DNA of 64,000 nucleotides from Ethanoligenens sp047722935 (GTDB lineage: Bacteria; Bacillota; Clostridia; Oscillospirales; Ethanoligenentaceae). Made by a program: the position numbers and the translations under genes. This document shows positions 25,905 through 35,960 of the stretch, piece after piece (the stretch's first letter is position 1; each line of letters begins with the position of its first letter). The notes under the pieces are model-generated. The model had not been told where the DNA came from and did no database searches. It saw nothing but the letters and a program-made list of their open reading frames with translations. The stretch lies in assembly GCA_047722935.1 (NCBI GenBank), contig JBDNZS010000002.1, forward strand, positions 60,398 to 124,397. Reading direction: 5' to 3'.

Positions 25905-28900
25905 TTACTGCTTGCGTTTGCGTTTCAAGCCCAACAGAACGCCACCCAAGGATAAGCCGAAAAGTCCCAATGCCGCGTAGGGTGGTATTGTGCCAGCTGC
26001 GCCGGTATACGGGTTGGCAACCAGTGTGGCAGTGGATGTTGCGCCCCCAAGTGCCACCGACGCGGTCCCACCGCCGCCGTTTACCACAGTATAGGCGCCA
26101 TACGGCAGATCATGGAATACAAGGTTGCCGTTGCTGTCCGTTTTTCCAGTCGCGATCTCTTTTCCGTTATTATCGTAGATCGTGATTGTGTCACCGGGTT
26201 TGGGTTTCCCGTTATGGTCTTCATCATGGATTACAACGTCGCCTCTTTGCAACAAATCTGTCACATTCCCCAAAGTCAACGTCCCATTTCGGATTGCCGT
26301 ATTACTGTCGTGCAGCGAAACCGCCATGGGGGATACCGCTACATAATGGGCTGGAACACCGGTTTCTGCAATGGTGTAGTCACCATATGGCACGCCTGTG
26401 AAACGCACCAGACCGTTCTGGTCGGAGGTGACTTGCTGTGTGTAACCGCCTGTGCCCGTCAAAGTAAACGCTGCGCCCGACAATGTGCCGCCGTTCTCCG
26501 CCATCTTTGTAAACTGGATGGTACCGGTCTTCAGCGCATCCACCATGTCGTTCATCGTCAGCGACCCCGTGTTATTGGTCGTGCTGTCGTGCAGCGAAAC
26601 CTGTACCGGTGCCACAATGGTATAATCGGCCGGTGCACCTGTTTCTGTCAATGTATATTCGCCATAAGGCACATCGGTGAATTTCACCAGCCCCGCTTGA
26701 TCGGAAGTCACTTTCTGTGTGTAACCGCCCGCACCTGTCAGTGTGAACACCGCACCCGCGAGGTTACTGCCGTCCGGCGCTTTTTTGGTAAACTGGACAC
26801 TGCCGGTCTTGATGGTGTTGGAAACGCTCCCAACGTTCAATGTGTGCGAGGTGCCATTGGTAACAATCGTGCCGCTTGGGTTTTGATCATCCAAAACGAC
26901 CGGAATCTGCTTTGCGGTGTCACCCGTATAATCTGCCGGCACTTTGGTTTCCCTGATGTAATAACTGCCGTACGGGACACCTGTAAACTGAACCAACCCA
27001 CTGCCGTTGGATATAACGGGTCCTTGTACGGTCTGCTCAACACCATTTACCGTCTGGAACAAGGTGAACTCTGCATCCGCCAGCGGTTGATTGTTCTGAT
27101 CCACCTTGGTGAGGTTGATCGTGCCGGCCTTTTTGGTATCAAGATACGGTGTCAAAGCGGAATCGCGCTTGCCGGCCGCATTTTGAAGCGAGACTGTCAG
27201 ATTTTTGCCGGAGTAGGTATTCTGCTCATAATTCTGCGGAGCAGTCGTTTCAATTACCGTAAAGGACGTCTGCTTGGTAGCGTTCGGGTTGAGCGGAAGA
27301 TTGCCGAATGTAACACTGCCATCCGCATGAGTCGTATACGCCGTATATGTTTTTCCATCATACGCACTCTTGACTTGGAAAACAGCGCCTGCCAAAGGAG
27401 CACCTGTTTGTGCGTCCTGCTTTTGCACCGTGATACTGCCAAGCGGCGTATCCACCACATTGCCGTTTGCGTCCACCGGCGTGGCCGCAGCGCCTATTCC
27501 CACAGTATTTGCGGATGTCAGCCGCAGCACACTGTTGCTGACGGATGTGTTATTATCGTTGAGTGTAAAGAAGAACGATGCAGCCTTTTGATAATGCACA
27601 TCATCCGGTGTATTCAATTCTTTGACATAATAGGCATTATCACTGTACGGCACATTGCCGAATGTGACCGCCCCGCCTATGGAGGTTACCGTTGCAATTG
27701 ATTTGCTCATTGCCGCGTCGGTGTACAAGCCAAACGTTGCGCCATCCAGCGCATTGACGCCGTCCGTCTTATTGAACTGGACGTTCGCCGTTTTCAATGT
27801 ATCCGCAACCGTGGTCGGCGCATTGGAACCGGCAGAGGTAAGCGCGACCTGGAAAGGCGCGGCAGCGGTATAATTGGCAGGCGTTACGACTTCCCGCACC
27901 CAGAAACCGCTCGGATAGCCGTTGGCTGTATCGGTTGCATAGGGGAAATTAGCAAATTTCACAACGCCGTCCGCAAGCGTGAGCGCCGACGCACCATCGC
28001 TGCCGGTGGAAACGACCACCTTTCCATTCACCTTGACCGGATTGTTACCTGCTTCATCATAATAAGCGGCGAACTGTGCGCCCGCAAGAGCTTTTACGCC
28101 ATCGGTCTTAGTGAAGCTCAGCGACCCGGTCTGCCGCAGATCTTTTACCGTAGCCGGTGTAGCCAACCGCACGCTGGCTGCTGCATTGCTGTCAATGGTT
28201 ACATTCTGGTCGGCGGCGGCCGTATAGCCTGTCGGTGCCGCACTTTCATGCAGCGTATAGGTGCCGGCCGGAATACCGGTAAATGCAGTCTGTCCGTTCG
28301 CGCCGGTCGCCGCAGATGTATACGCCGGTGCGCCGCTTGTGTCCGCGTTGCCGCCGTTGAACAATGCAAACACCGCGCCCTGTATGGCGATGGCGGCGTT
28401 ATCGGCATCCACCTTGGTCACCAACAGGTTCCCGGCGGGACCATCCGTCTTGCTGGGGAGCGTGTATGTGCCATTTGCCACCGTACTGTCGCTGACCACC
28501 ACGCCGGTAAGCGGCGCAACGGCGGTATAGCCTGCCGGTGTCTTGGTTTCGGTAATGGTATATCCGTTAGCATCGCTGTAGAGCACCCCACTGAATGTCA
28601 CAACGCCATCCGAACCGGTCGTATTGCTCGTCAATGTTACCGGTGTGCCATTTTGCGCTGTTCCGGCCAGTGTAAACTGCGCCCCCGCAAGACCAGAACT
28701 GTCGCCGTGATCGCCCAGTTTGGTAAACCGGACTGTTGCGGTCTTCAAGCTGTCGGTCACTGTCTGGTTCACATCCAGATTGGTAAGCTTCGCTTTATTA
28801 TTGGAATAATTTAGTGTTACTTTGGTATCGCCCGCAAGGGTATACCCGATGGGCGCCGCTGTCTCGTGCAGGTAAAACACCGTGTCGCCGGTGGCGTTCA

Positions 28901-31900
28901 GCGGCAGGCTGCCGAATGTAATGGAGCCATTGGCATCGGTCGTTCCGCTGGCTTTCACAGTAGTGTGGTCCGCGGCAAGCAATTGGAATATCGCCGTTGG
29001 AAGCGCTTTGTTGGTAACCGCGTCAACCTTGCTCATTGTGATACTGCCGAGCGGCGTATCTGCCACATTGCCGTTTGCGTCTACCGGTGTGGAAGCGGCG
29101 CCTATTCCTATGGTATTTGCGGATGTCAGCCGCAGCACACCGTTATTAATTGCAGCGTCGTCATTGAGTATAAAGGAGAACGAAGCCGCTTTCTGATAAT
29201 GGGTATCGTTATTCGGCGTGTTCTGTTCCTTCACATAATAGGCATTGTCACTGTAAGGCACATTTTTAAATGTAACCGTGCCGCCCGTTGATGTCGCCGC
29301 CCCAATCTGATTGCTCATCGCCGCATCATCAAACAGGGCAAACGCCGCGCCATCCAGTGCACTTGCGCCATCTGTTTTGTTAAACTGAACGTTCGCGGTT
29401 TTTACAGTATCGGTCACAGAACCCGGCGCATTGGAGCCGGCGGGAGTAAGCGCAACCTGGAAAGGCGCGGCAGTGGTATGATTGGCAGGCGTTACAACTT
29501 CCCGCACCCAGAAGCCGCTCGGATAGCCGTTGGCTGTGTCGGTCGCATAGGGGAAATTAGCAAATTTCACAACGCCGTCCGCAAGCGTGAGTGCCGACGT
29601 ACCGTCGCTGCCGGTGGAAACAACCGGGTGCCCATTCACCTTGACCGGATAGTTGCCCGCTTGATCATAATAGGCGGCGAACTGTGCGCCTGCAAGAGGA
29701 TTAACACCATCGGTCTTGGTAAAACTGATCGAACCGGTCTGCCGCTGGTCTAACACTGTGGTCGCAGTGCTCAGCCTCACAGAAGCCGTCGCATTGCTGT
29801 CGATGGTCACATTCTTGTCGGGGGCAGCCATATAGCCGGTCGGCGCCGTGCTTTCATGCAGTGTGTAGGTGCCGGCCGGAATGCCTGTAAACACCGCCTG
29901 CCCGTTGGTATCGGTAACACCCGAGGTATACGCCGGTGCGCCGCTCGTGTTCGCGTTGCCGCCCGTAAACAGTTGGAACACAGCGCCTTCCAGCGTACCG
30001 TTTCCATCCGTGTCCGCTTTCGTCACTGTCAGGTTGCCTGCGGGTCCGTCTGTCTGGTTGGGAAGTGCGTACTTGCCACTTGCCGCAGTATTGTCGCTGA
30101 CCATGACCCTGGTCAGCGGCGCAATGGTCGTGTAGCCTGCCGGTATCTGGGTTTCGGTAATGGTATATCCGTTGGCATCGCTGTAGGGCACATTGCTGAA
30201 TGTGACGAGGCCATTCGAACCGGTCGCATTGCTCGTCAGTGAAACAGCCGTTCCATTGAGTGCTGTGCCGGTCAGCGTGAACTGTGCGCCCGCAAGACCC
30301 GTTCCGCCGTCCCCCTGCTTGGTGAACTGGACTGTTGCAGTCTTCATGGCATCGACAAACGGAAGGGTCGGCGAACCGGAAGAAGCAGTTGGGCTGCCGA
30401 TTGCCGTGGTGTCCGTCGCGGAAGTGATTTGTTGGATATGCCCTGTACTGTTCCCGTCATTTATGTATTCAAACCAGTAATCAGTGCTGTTGTTGTTGTC
30501 ATATCCGGTCGGTGCGCCTGTTTCCACCAAGCGGTACGGTATACTGTAAGCCAGATACGGCAGCGTAACCGTACCATCCACACCGGTTGTCACATCGCGC
30601 AAATGATTTTTGTACTGGTCATACAAGCTGAATTGCGCGCCAGCAAGGACTTTGCCGTTTGCCCTGTCCGTCTTTTTCAGCGTAATCTGCCCGGTCACAC
30701 CGGTTGCATACCCGCCCGCGTTCTGCGTATAAGTCGTGGAAGCATTTTGTGAATCTTCAGTGGCAGCGGTTGATCCGCTCAGCGTAATGGTATTATTCAC
30801 AGTGGTATTGTTTGTGATAACGGTCGTGTCAATATAGGTGCGGAACGTCAGCAGATACGGCGTTTTGACATTTCCCGCAGGCATTGTAAACACAAACTTG
30901 TTGGTGGAAACGTCATATGCCACATTCGCGCCCGAAAGTGTCACCGGGGTGCTGGGGTTTTGCAGCAAACCGTTCTGGTCTCTGCTGCCGCTCGGTGTCA
31001 TGCTCCCGTCCGCAGCTTGTGTCTGCGGATACAGCTTGACAGAAGAGGTATCCAGCAGCAGGCCTGACTGCAACGTATCCGCCAATGCAACGCCGGAACC
31101 AATGTTTGCGCCATTCTGGTCGATCTGCACATTCCAGTCGATGTATTTATTGTTGTTTGTATAGACTGCGCCCTTGCCGATCACGGTATTGCCGATGGTC
31201 TGGATGCCCGTGGACGAAGTCGGGTTGTTATTTTCATTGCTCTTTACAGTAGCGGTGTTATTAAGCGTAGGGCTGCTGTTCGTGGCAAAATAGTGATCGA
31301 CTGAATCCACCAATTTCATCTGGAAATTGATGATCTTTGTGCGGTTTGCGGGTGTGGGGTCGTTCAAATCGCCAAGGTTAAATGTCAGCGTGCGGGCACT
31401 GCTGTCATAATAGTACTGCCCCGCGCCCGGTTTACCGGTCGTATCGGCAGTCAGTTTCATCGACGTAGAGCCGGTGGTAACTGTTACCGACTGACCCGCA
31501 TCGAAATCGAACGCGTACTCCGGGTCGCCGCCCTGCGGGTTCGGGGATTTCAAGCTGTTATCCGTCAGTGCATCCGTTACCACCACATTGGTCAGCGGAT
31601 ATTGGGCGGAATTTACTGTAATGTTCCAAGAGAGTTCATGGGTATTATAGTTAAACCCCGCGCCGCTTTTGCTCAGCACGTTTGTCGCATAGTTTTGAGA
31701 CGGATTGACAGTCGTCAAAACCGATGGGGTGTTTATATCCGGTGTCAAGGTCGCCGTGTTGCCGTACGAGCTGGAGGTATTGCCTGCATAAACCTGATTC
31801 TGGGAGCCGTCGAGTTTGGTGGAGTATGTAACCGTATATTGGTCAGACTTAGCAGTTGGGAACGTATACAGCAACGTTTTGGTAGATGCCGTATATCTGA

Positions 31901-33761
31901 AATTGTCGCTGTTAATATCCGTCCCTATCGACGCGGTACTGCTGTCTTTAAAAACCTGTGCACTCGTTGTATTGTCTATAACCTTAAAGGTGCCCGGAAC
32001 ATAGTTGTGGTTGTCCCCAATCACATCTTTCAGCTGGGCGGCAGCCATGGTACGATTGCTTTCATTGACCTTCACCGTCCAGTTGATTTCACCGCTCGTA
32101 TAATCCGGTGAGCCACTCTTTCTCAGCATCGTGTTTCCAGCGCCTACGCCGGTTCCGTTCTTAGCCGGCACGCCGCCTTGCAAATAGGCGTTATTGTCCG
32201 CCTTCAGCGTAGCTGTATTGGTAAACGACCCGTCCTGGTTGGTTTGCAGATAGTTATCCGGAAATTGTACCGTAAACACCAGCGTATGCGCACCTGTCAC
32301 ATTGCCGAAATTGACCGTGAGCACACCGTTGTTGTCTGTATAATACGGTGTGGAAGAACTGTATGTACCGATTGACGTAGCGGGGGCCGCGCCTGCCGCG
32401 TCTGCCGCATATCCTACCGACATAATTTTCGATCCGGCGGGCGCGGCCGTTCCATTGTTGATATAGGGGTCGGTAATTACGACATTCTGCAATGTGCCGC
32501 CGTCATTGTTGAACGGGATTGTCCAGGTTATCTGCTGTTTCCCGTTCACCACGCTCGCACTGCCGCTCTTCGTAATATAGTTCGGACTGGGTTTGATCGT
32601 CGCACTGCTGCTGACCGGCGTACTGTTGCTGTTATAGTACAAGCTGGCCATATTGGTAAAATTCTTCCCATATTGGCTAGACGGCACCGATGACGCGTAA
32701 GCGACTTGGTACACATCCGACATCGGGGTAGGCAGCACATATTTCAGCGTCGCCGTAGACTGCGTATAAGTAAAATTACCAGCGGAGATGTCCGCCCCCG
32801 CAGTCGTGCTGCTGTCCTTAAAAATCTGCTTGTTCGTGGTGGTGTCGGTCACCGTAAAGGTGCCTGGTACATAGGACAAGCCCGACGGCACCTGATCTGT
32901 AATATACCCGTTCGTGATGGTCGTCTGTTTGTCGTTGGCTGTCACGACCCAGTTGATGTTGCTGCTGGCGCTGTCGAAGCTGCCGACCTTGAAAATGGTA
33001 GGCGCCGGCTGTGCAAAATAGACATTCACTGTAAGCGGATCGCTTTTCCCCTGCACCGCAAACGGGATGCTGACCGGCGTGGTGTTTTCGTCGCTCATAT
33101 TTGTGAACTGGCTATCTACATAGAACGCGCCATGCCTGCTGGTATATCCGTTCGATGCCGTGGTAAAGGTGATTGTACCGGTGGAAGCGCCGGTTTTGTT
33201 TGCCGGAATATTCACATTCGCGACCGCATCGGTGATTCCGTCGGCATTCAACGGCATATTTGTTACCGCAGACTGCAGCGCCACTTCCTTGGGTATTGTA
33301 AACTGGTAGGTCGTCGGGCTGGTATTACTAAATGTAACGCCATCCGGAATGGCAAACGTATATAAAATACGCACATTGCCGCTCTTGTCAATGCCGGTAG
33401 TGGCATCGGTGATAACCGGCGCCAATGTGTACTTTGCCGTGGAGGAAGGCAGCGCCGGCAGTGTGTCGCCCGCCTTATAAATCGTACCTGCCGGTATGAT
33501 TTTATTGTCGGCTCCTGTCACATCATAGACCTGTGTCATTTCAGATCCGACAGTGGAGCCGGCTGCCTGCGTGGATGTTTTGCTCAAATCAAACAATTCC
33601 ACTTTGGTAATAAGCGAATTATTTGCCGCACTGTCCCACGTTCCGGTCCACGGACTGTCCGCACGGGCTGTCAAATTTGCAGAAAATGACATCAACCCTA
33701 CAGCCACTGCCATAAAAACCGAGAAAGCTGAGAACACTTTTCTTTTTACTGCTTCTATCAT
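25905..33761 (-). CDS. giant multi-module cell-wall-anchored adhesin (Cna_B / SpaA-type repeats)
   Basis: A 2618-aa surface protein. A signal peptide (about 1-35) ends near FSANLTARA. Five adhesin modules of about 150-200 residues follow to about 1020, each opening with a KSG-like strand (KSGSASVV, KSGSPDYTSGEINW, KSGAGFNYN). Then come 14 Cna_B-like modules (about 1024-2500) whose Lys (FTKTDG, VTKVDAD) and Glu (ITETQIPAGY, LHESAAPTGY) are placed for intramolecular isopeptide bonds. A final beta module leads to NPYTG, a hydrophobic helix and KRKRKQ, a sortase signal. Modules 2-6 and 7-11 are a near-duplicate block with 1608-bp period. ATG 33761 follows CAGGGAG; an upstream in-frame extension lacks a signal peptide. 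Probably controlled by the neighbouring SARP-type regulator. Confidence 0.92.
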   Translation of the reverse strand: MIEAVKRKVFSAFSVFMAVAVGLMSFSANLTARADSPWTGTWDSAANNSLITKVELFDLSKTSTQAAGSTVGSEMTQVYDVTGADNKIIPAGTIYKAGDTLPALPSSTAKYTLAPVITDATTGIDKSGNVRILYTFAIPDGVTFSNTSPTTYQFTIPKEVALQSAVTNMPLNADGITDAVANVNIPANKTGASTGTITFTTASNGYTSRHGAFYVDSQFTNMSDENTTPVSIPFAVQGKSDPLTVNVYFAQPAPTIFKVGSFDSASSNINWVVTANDKQTTITNGYITDQVPSGLSYVPGTFTVTDTTTNKQIFKDSSTTAGADISAGNFTYTQSTATLKYVLPTPMSDVYQVAYASSVPSSQYGKNFTNMASLYYNSNSTPVSSSATIKPSPNYITKSGSASVVNGKQQITWTIPFNNDGGTLQNVVITDPYINNGTAAPAGSKIMSVGYAADAAGAAPATSIGTYSSSTPYYTDNNGVLTVNFGNVTGAHTLVFTVQFPDNYLQTNQDGSFTNTATLKADNNAYLQGGVPAKNGTGVGAGNTMLRKSGSPDYTSGEINWTVKVNESNRTMAAAQLKDVIGDNHNYVPGTFKVIDNTTSAQVFKDSSTASIGTDINSDNFRYTASTKTLLYTFPTAKSDQYTVTYSTKLDGSQNQVYAGNTSSSYGNTATLTPDINTPSVLTTVNPSQNYATNVLSKSGAGFNYNTHELSWNITVNSAQYPLTNVVVTDALTDNSLKSPNPQGGDPEYAFDFDAGQSVTVTTGSTSMKLTADTTGKPGAGQYYYDSSARTLTFNLGDLNDPTPANRTKIINFQMKLVDSVDHYFATNSSPTLNNTATVKSNENNNPTSSTGIQTIGNTVIGKGAVYTNNNKYIDWNVQIDQNGANIGSGVALADTLQSGLLLDTSSVKLYPQTQAADGSMTPSGSRDQNGLLQNPSTPVTLSGANVAYDVSTNKFVFTMPAGNVKTPYLLTFRTYIDTTVITNNTTVNNTITLSGSTAATEDSQNASTTYTQNAGGYATGVTGQITLKKTDRANGKVLAGAQFSLYDQYKNHLRDVTTGVDGTVTLPYLAYSIPYRLVETGAPTGYDNNNSTDYWFEYINDGNSTGHIQQITSATDTTAIGSPTASSGSPTLPFVDAMKTATVQFTKQGDGGTGLAGAQFTLTGTALNGTAVSLTSNATGSNGLVTFSNVPYSDANGYTITETQIPAGYTTIAPLTRVMVSDNTAASGKYALPNQTDGPAGNLTVTKADTDGNGTLEGAVFQLFTGGNANTSGAPAYTSGVTDTNGQAVFTGIPAGTYTLHESTAPTGYMAAPDKNVTIDSNATASVRLSTATTVLDQRQTGSISFTKTDGVNPLAGAQFAAYYDQAGNYPVKVNGHPVVSTGSDGTSALTLADGVVKFANFPYATDTANGYPSGFWVREVVTPANHTTAAPFQVALTPAGSNAPGSVTDTVKTANVQFNKTDGASALDGAAFALFDDAAMSNQIGAATSTGGTVTFKNVPYSDNAYYVKEQNTPNNDTHYQKAASFSFILNDDAAINNGVLRLTSANTIGIGAASTPVDANGNVADTPLGSITMSKVDAVTNKALPTAIFQLLAADHTTVKASGTTDANGSITFGSLPLNATGDTVFYLHETAAPIGYTLAGDTKVTLNYSNNKAKLTNLDVNQTVTDSLKTATVRFTKLGDHGDSSGLAGAQFTLAGTAQNGTPVTLTSNTTGSDGVVTFSGVLYSDANGYTITETKTPAGYTAVAPLTGVVVSDSTVANGTYTLPSKTDGPAGNLLVTKVDADNAAIAIQGAVFALFNGGNADTSGAPAYTSAATGANGQTAFTGIPAGTYTLHESAAPTGYTAAADQNVTIDSNAAASVRLATPATVKDLRQTGSLSFTKTDGVKALAGAQFAAYYDEAGNNPVKVNGKVVVSTGSDGASALTLADGVVKFANFPYATDTANGYPSGFWVREVVTPANYTAAAPFQVALTSAGSNAPTTVADTLKTANVQFNKTDGVNALDGATFGLYTDAAMSKSIATVTSIGGAVTFGNVPYSDNAYYVKELNTPDDVHYQKAASFFFTLNDNNTSVSNSVLRLTSANTVGIGAAATPVDANGNVVDTPLGSITVQKQDAQTGAPLAGAVFQVKSAYDGKTYTAYTTHADGSVTFGNLPLNPNATKQTSFTVIETTAPQNYEQNTYSGKNLTVSLQNAAGKRDSALTPYLDTKKAGTINLTKVDQNNQPLADAEFTLFQTVNGVEQTVQGPVISNGSGLVQFTGVPYGSYYIRETKVPADYTGDTAKQIPVVLDDQNPSGTIVTNGTSHTLNVGSVSNTIKTGSVQFTKKAPDGSNLAGAVFTLTGAGGYTQKVTSDQAGLVKFTDVPYGEYTLTETGAPADYTIVAPVQVSLHDSTTNNTGSLTMNDMVDALKTGTIQFTKMAENGGTLSGAAFTLTGTGGYTQQVTSDQNGLVRFTGVPYGDYTIAETGVPAHYVAVSPMAVSLHDSNTAIRNGTLTLGNVTDLLQRGDVVIHDEDHNGKPKPGDTITIYDNNGKEIATGKTDSNGNLVFHDLPYGAYTVVNGGGGTASVALGGATSTATLVANPYTGAAGTIPPYAALGLFGLSLGGVLLGLKRKRKQ
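27170..30345 (-). repeat. tandem duplication of five Cna_B modules (period 1608 bp)
   Basis: The stretch coding for modules 2-6 (about 28740-30345) is repeated as modules 7-11 (about 27170-28740). The segment starting at 27881 matches that at 29489 nearly base for base over about 150 bp, giving an exact offset of 1608 bp (536 codons). Ends are approximate. Confidence 0.8.
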
Positions 33762-33883
33762 GTTGTTTTCTCCCTGTTTTCTCCCGCAGTTTGTCACTGC
33801 GTGGCATGAACATTCTTCTCTATTGCACAAACGTTTTGATTATGTAAGCGCATCGTCGTCGATGAAGGTGTATAGATATGCTA

Positions 33884-33926
33884 AGTATACCAAAGACATC
33901 TAAATACAATCTAAACATATCCTTAA
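33884..33926 (-). promoter_or_regulatory. adhesin promoter with SARP-type direct heptamer repeats
   Basis: Minus strand reads TTAAGGA-4-TTTAGAT-4-TTTAGAT-8-TATACT. The heptamers (33920-33926, 33909-33915, 33898-33904) have an 11-bp period, and the last is 8 bp from the -10 (33884-33889). No good -35 is present. This is the known SARP activator layout. Confidence 0.75.
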
Positions 33927-33962
33927 CGTAATCCTGCTGTTTTGGGATATCCACTTACCAAC

Positions 33963-34003
33963 AATGTAATTATATATTTACTTTTAAGTAATATTATTAC
34001 ATT
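33963..34003. promoter_or_regulatory. AT-rich nested inverted repeats upstream of the adhesin promoter
   Basis: Outer arms AATGTAAT/ATTACATT (33963-33970, 33996-34003) enclose TTACTT-2-AAGTAA and a 13-nt palindrome GTAATATTATTAC (33988-34000). The 402-bp gene-free stretch 33762-34163 contains these, the promoter above, and a weak hairpin near 34078-34120. Confidence 0.45.
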
Positions 34004-34163
34004 TAGGGATACAGTAAGACAGGGATATTTCCCGTATTCCGCATATCTATAACGCCGAGGGACATCCCTTTAGCCAGAACAGACCCCGTCCTTCTCTCTA
34101 TGAAACAAGGTCTGTTTCTTATTGGCTGTATCGTCGCAAATCAGGAGCAAAAGCGCCTCGCCC

Positions 34164-35282
34164 TCAAGGCTTGCGCAATACACTTTCCTCATCGACAATC
34201 TCGGCAAGGCTCCGCGGCTCCACATCAAATTCGCTTTGCATCATCTGGCAATAGCAGGCATAGCTCTGCCGTGTCCCCGCTATATCTGCCGCACGTGCGT
34301 GCACCCGTATAAGTAAGACGTGTGCGCCCTCGCAGCAAGGATCGCGCAGCAGCAAATGCTGCAAGATCTCCTGCGCTTCCCTCCAGCGCTCCATCTTTAA
34401 TAAACGGTTGGACAGCCGCAAACCATGCTTTTGAATCAGTTCCAGCAGATAGGCCTGCATGTTCTGTGCCCAGCCGTACTCTTCCGCCTCAAAAAGCCCG
34501 CCGGTATACAACACCATCATTTGCTTGTAACTGTGCAAATCCTCCGCAAATTCGCCTTGCCCGATTTTTTCGAGCCGCGCCTGTATATATTCCGCATCAC
34601 TTTCCAGTGCCGAAACAAACTGATACCCGCCGCTGCATTTCTCAATGCATATCACATTGCCCGTAAACTGTTTCAATACCTTTTTCATATTGTAAATGGT
34701 TGTGTACAGATTGTTGCGGGCGCGCACGGCGTCAACATCCGGCCAGAGCGTCTCTGCCAGCACGGACGTACCAACCGCTCGCTTACGATTGTACCAAAGA
34801 AAGGCAAGCATTTCTTGCGCTTTTTTGGTTGGCCAGCGCAGAAAATCACCTGCCGTATTCAAAACGACAAATTCGCTCATACACTGCAATTCAAAACCTG
34901 TCGCGTGTGTGTCCTGCGCGAGATATCTGTCGCGCAGCCGCTCAACGGTGCACATCAATCGCTCTGCCTGTATGGGTTTAAGCAGGCAATCCACCGCGTT
35001 TAGTTCAAATGCGTCCATTGCATATTCCCGGTGGTCGGTTATCATCACCATATCGGTTCTGGGCGCATATTCCCGCAAGGCAGCGGCTACCGCCAATCCA
35101 GTGTCGCCCAAGATACCGATATCCAAAAAAACAACATCCGGCCGCTGTTCACTGACCGTATGCAAAAGCAGGGTGTCGCTCTGACAAGTACCCAACACCT
35201 TCATCTTGCCGGTCTCACGTACGCAACACTCCAGTGCAGAAAGTGCCAGAGCGTCACCGCTATATACTATCGCTGTCAACAT
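34164..35282 (-). CDS. SARP-type response regulator (receiver + winged helix + BTAD)
   Basis: A 372-aa transcription factor. Residues 1-120 are a CheY-like receiver with the phosphoacceptor Asp54 in VVFLDIGI and the conserved Lys in CLLKP. About 130-225 is an OmpR-like DNA-binding winged helix (FLRWPTKKAQEMLAFLWYN, ARNNLYTTIYNMKKVLK). About 235-370 is the bacterial transcriptional activation domain built of TPR-like helices. No histidine kinase is nearby. ATG 35282 follows AAGGAAG. It lies directly upstream of the giant adhesin gene on the same strand, and SARP-style repeats sit at the adhesin promoter, so it is the likely activator. Confidence 0.88.
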   Translation of the reverse strand: MLTAIVYSGDALALSALECCVRETGKMKVLGTCQSDTLLLHTVSEQRPDVVFLDIGILGDTGLAVAAALREYAPRTDMVMITDHREYAMDAFELNAVDCLLKPIQAERLMCTVERLRDRYLAQDTHATGFELQCMSEFVVLNTAGDFLRWPTKKAQEMLAFLWYNRKRAVGTSVLAETLWPDVDAVRARNNLYTTIYNMKKVLKQFTGNVICIEKCSGGYQFVSALESDAEYIQARLEKIGQGEFAEDLHSYKQMMVLYTGGLFEAEEYGWAQNMQAYLLELIQKHGLRLSNRLLKMERWREAQEILQHLLLRDPCCEGAHVLLIRVHARAADIAGTRQSYACYCQMMQSEFDVEPRSLAEIVDEESVLRKP

Positions 35283-35549
35283 GTTTAAACTTCCTTTTTG
35301 ACTTTTGGCCGGTCATGATTTTAGCAACCCGCAAAGAAGACGCCATCGCGGCTCTTTTGCCAATGCGCCTTTTATTCCTTTGACAAAGTCCCGTTGCATG
35401 AAAGGCATGCATACGGATACGCGTTGCCTGCCAAAACCATCCTCACGCCTTCCACGTTGGATTACTATAATCATAAATCAAAAGCGAGCGTGACGCAAGC
35501 CTATCGACCCGGTACACGCAATATCCTTCCCTTGAAACCAGCTACATGC

Positions 35550-35906
35550 TTAGTCATCTGCAAACTGGCCACGCAGTTCCCCCAGCGCCCTTTTCTCGAT
35601 ACGGGATACATAGGACCGCGAAATATTGAGCTTCCCCGCCACCTCACGCTGCGTTTGAGGTCTGGCACCATGCAGCCCATAACGCATCTCGATGATGGCC
35701 CGTTCCCTCGGCGACAGATTTTTTATGTACGCGCGGAGCTGCTCCGATTTTATTTTTAAATCCACATCATCCAGAATGGTGTCTTCGCAGCTCACAACAT
35801 CCATCAGCGTGAGCTGGTTGCCGTCTTTATCTGTGTCAATGGGATCGCTGATATACACATCCTGCGCCGACTTTTTCTGACTGCGAAAATGCATTAGAAT
35901 TTCATT
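35550..35906 (-). CDS. sigK: sigma-K, 3' part (region 3-4), separated by the skin element (SpoIIIC-like)
   Basis: C-terminal half of the mother-cell sigma factor sigma-K. From the AATG core at 35903-35906 it reads NEILMHFR, then DPIDTDKDGN, and region 4 with MRYGLHG, TQREVAGKLNISRSYVSRIE and KRALGEL, as in SigK. Only an ATG at 35894 could start it alone, without a ribosome site; it is meant to be joined to the 5' part at 48930-49263. Joining at AATG gives RCIEN-EILMHFR with the frame kept and a 228-residue protein. Bacillus subtilis spoIIIC is the same kind of half gene. Alternative: a dead remnant, judged unlikely because both halves and both junctions are intact. Confidence 0.93.
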   Translation of the reverse strand, partial: NEILMHFRSQKKSAQDVYISDPIDTDKDGNQLTLMDVVSCEDTILDDVDLKIKSEQLRAYIKNLSPRERAIIEMRYGLHGARPQTQREVAGKLNISRSYVSRIEKRALGELRGQFADD

Positions 35907-35940
35907 AGCTATACTCTCCCTGCGGAAACACCTTTTGCTT
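35892..35940. other. skin element attachment junction (right of sigK 3' part)
   Basis: Core CATT (35903-35906; AATG on minus) followed by the inner arm 35911-35938, containing TGCGGAAACA and TTTTGC. The inner arm is an imperfect inverted copy of that at 48901-48927. The outer side is sigK coding sequence. Confidence 0.88.
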
Positions 35941-35960
35941 TACAATCAGCCTTACCTAAA

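Noticed and set aside
26112..27701. 529-codon plus-strand frame across the adhesin gene
   Set aside because: Shadow of the Cna_B repeats; its product has no recognisable domain and no ribosome site.
35892..35894. ATG as an independent start for the sigma-K 3' part
   Set aside because: No ribosome site before it and the upstream codons NEIL belong to sigma-K; it is an internal Met of the joined protein.
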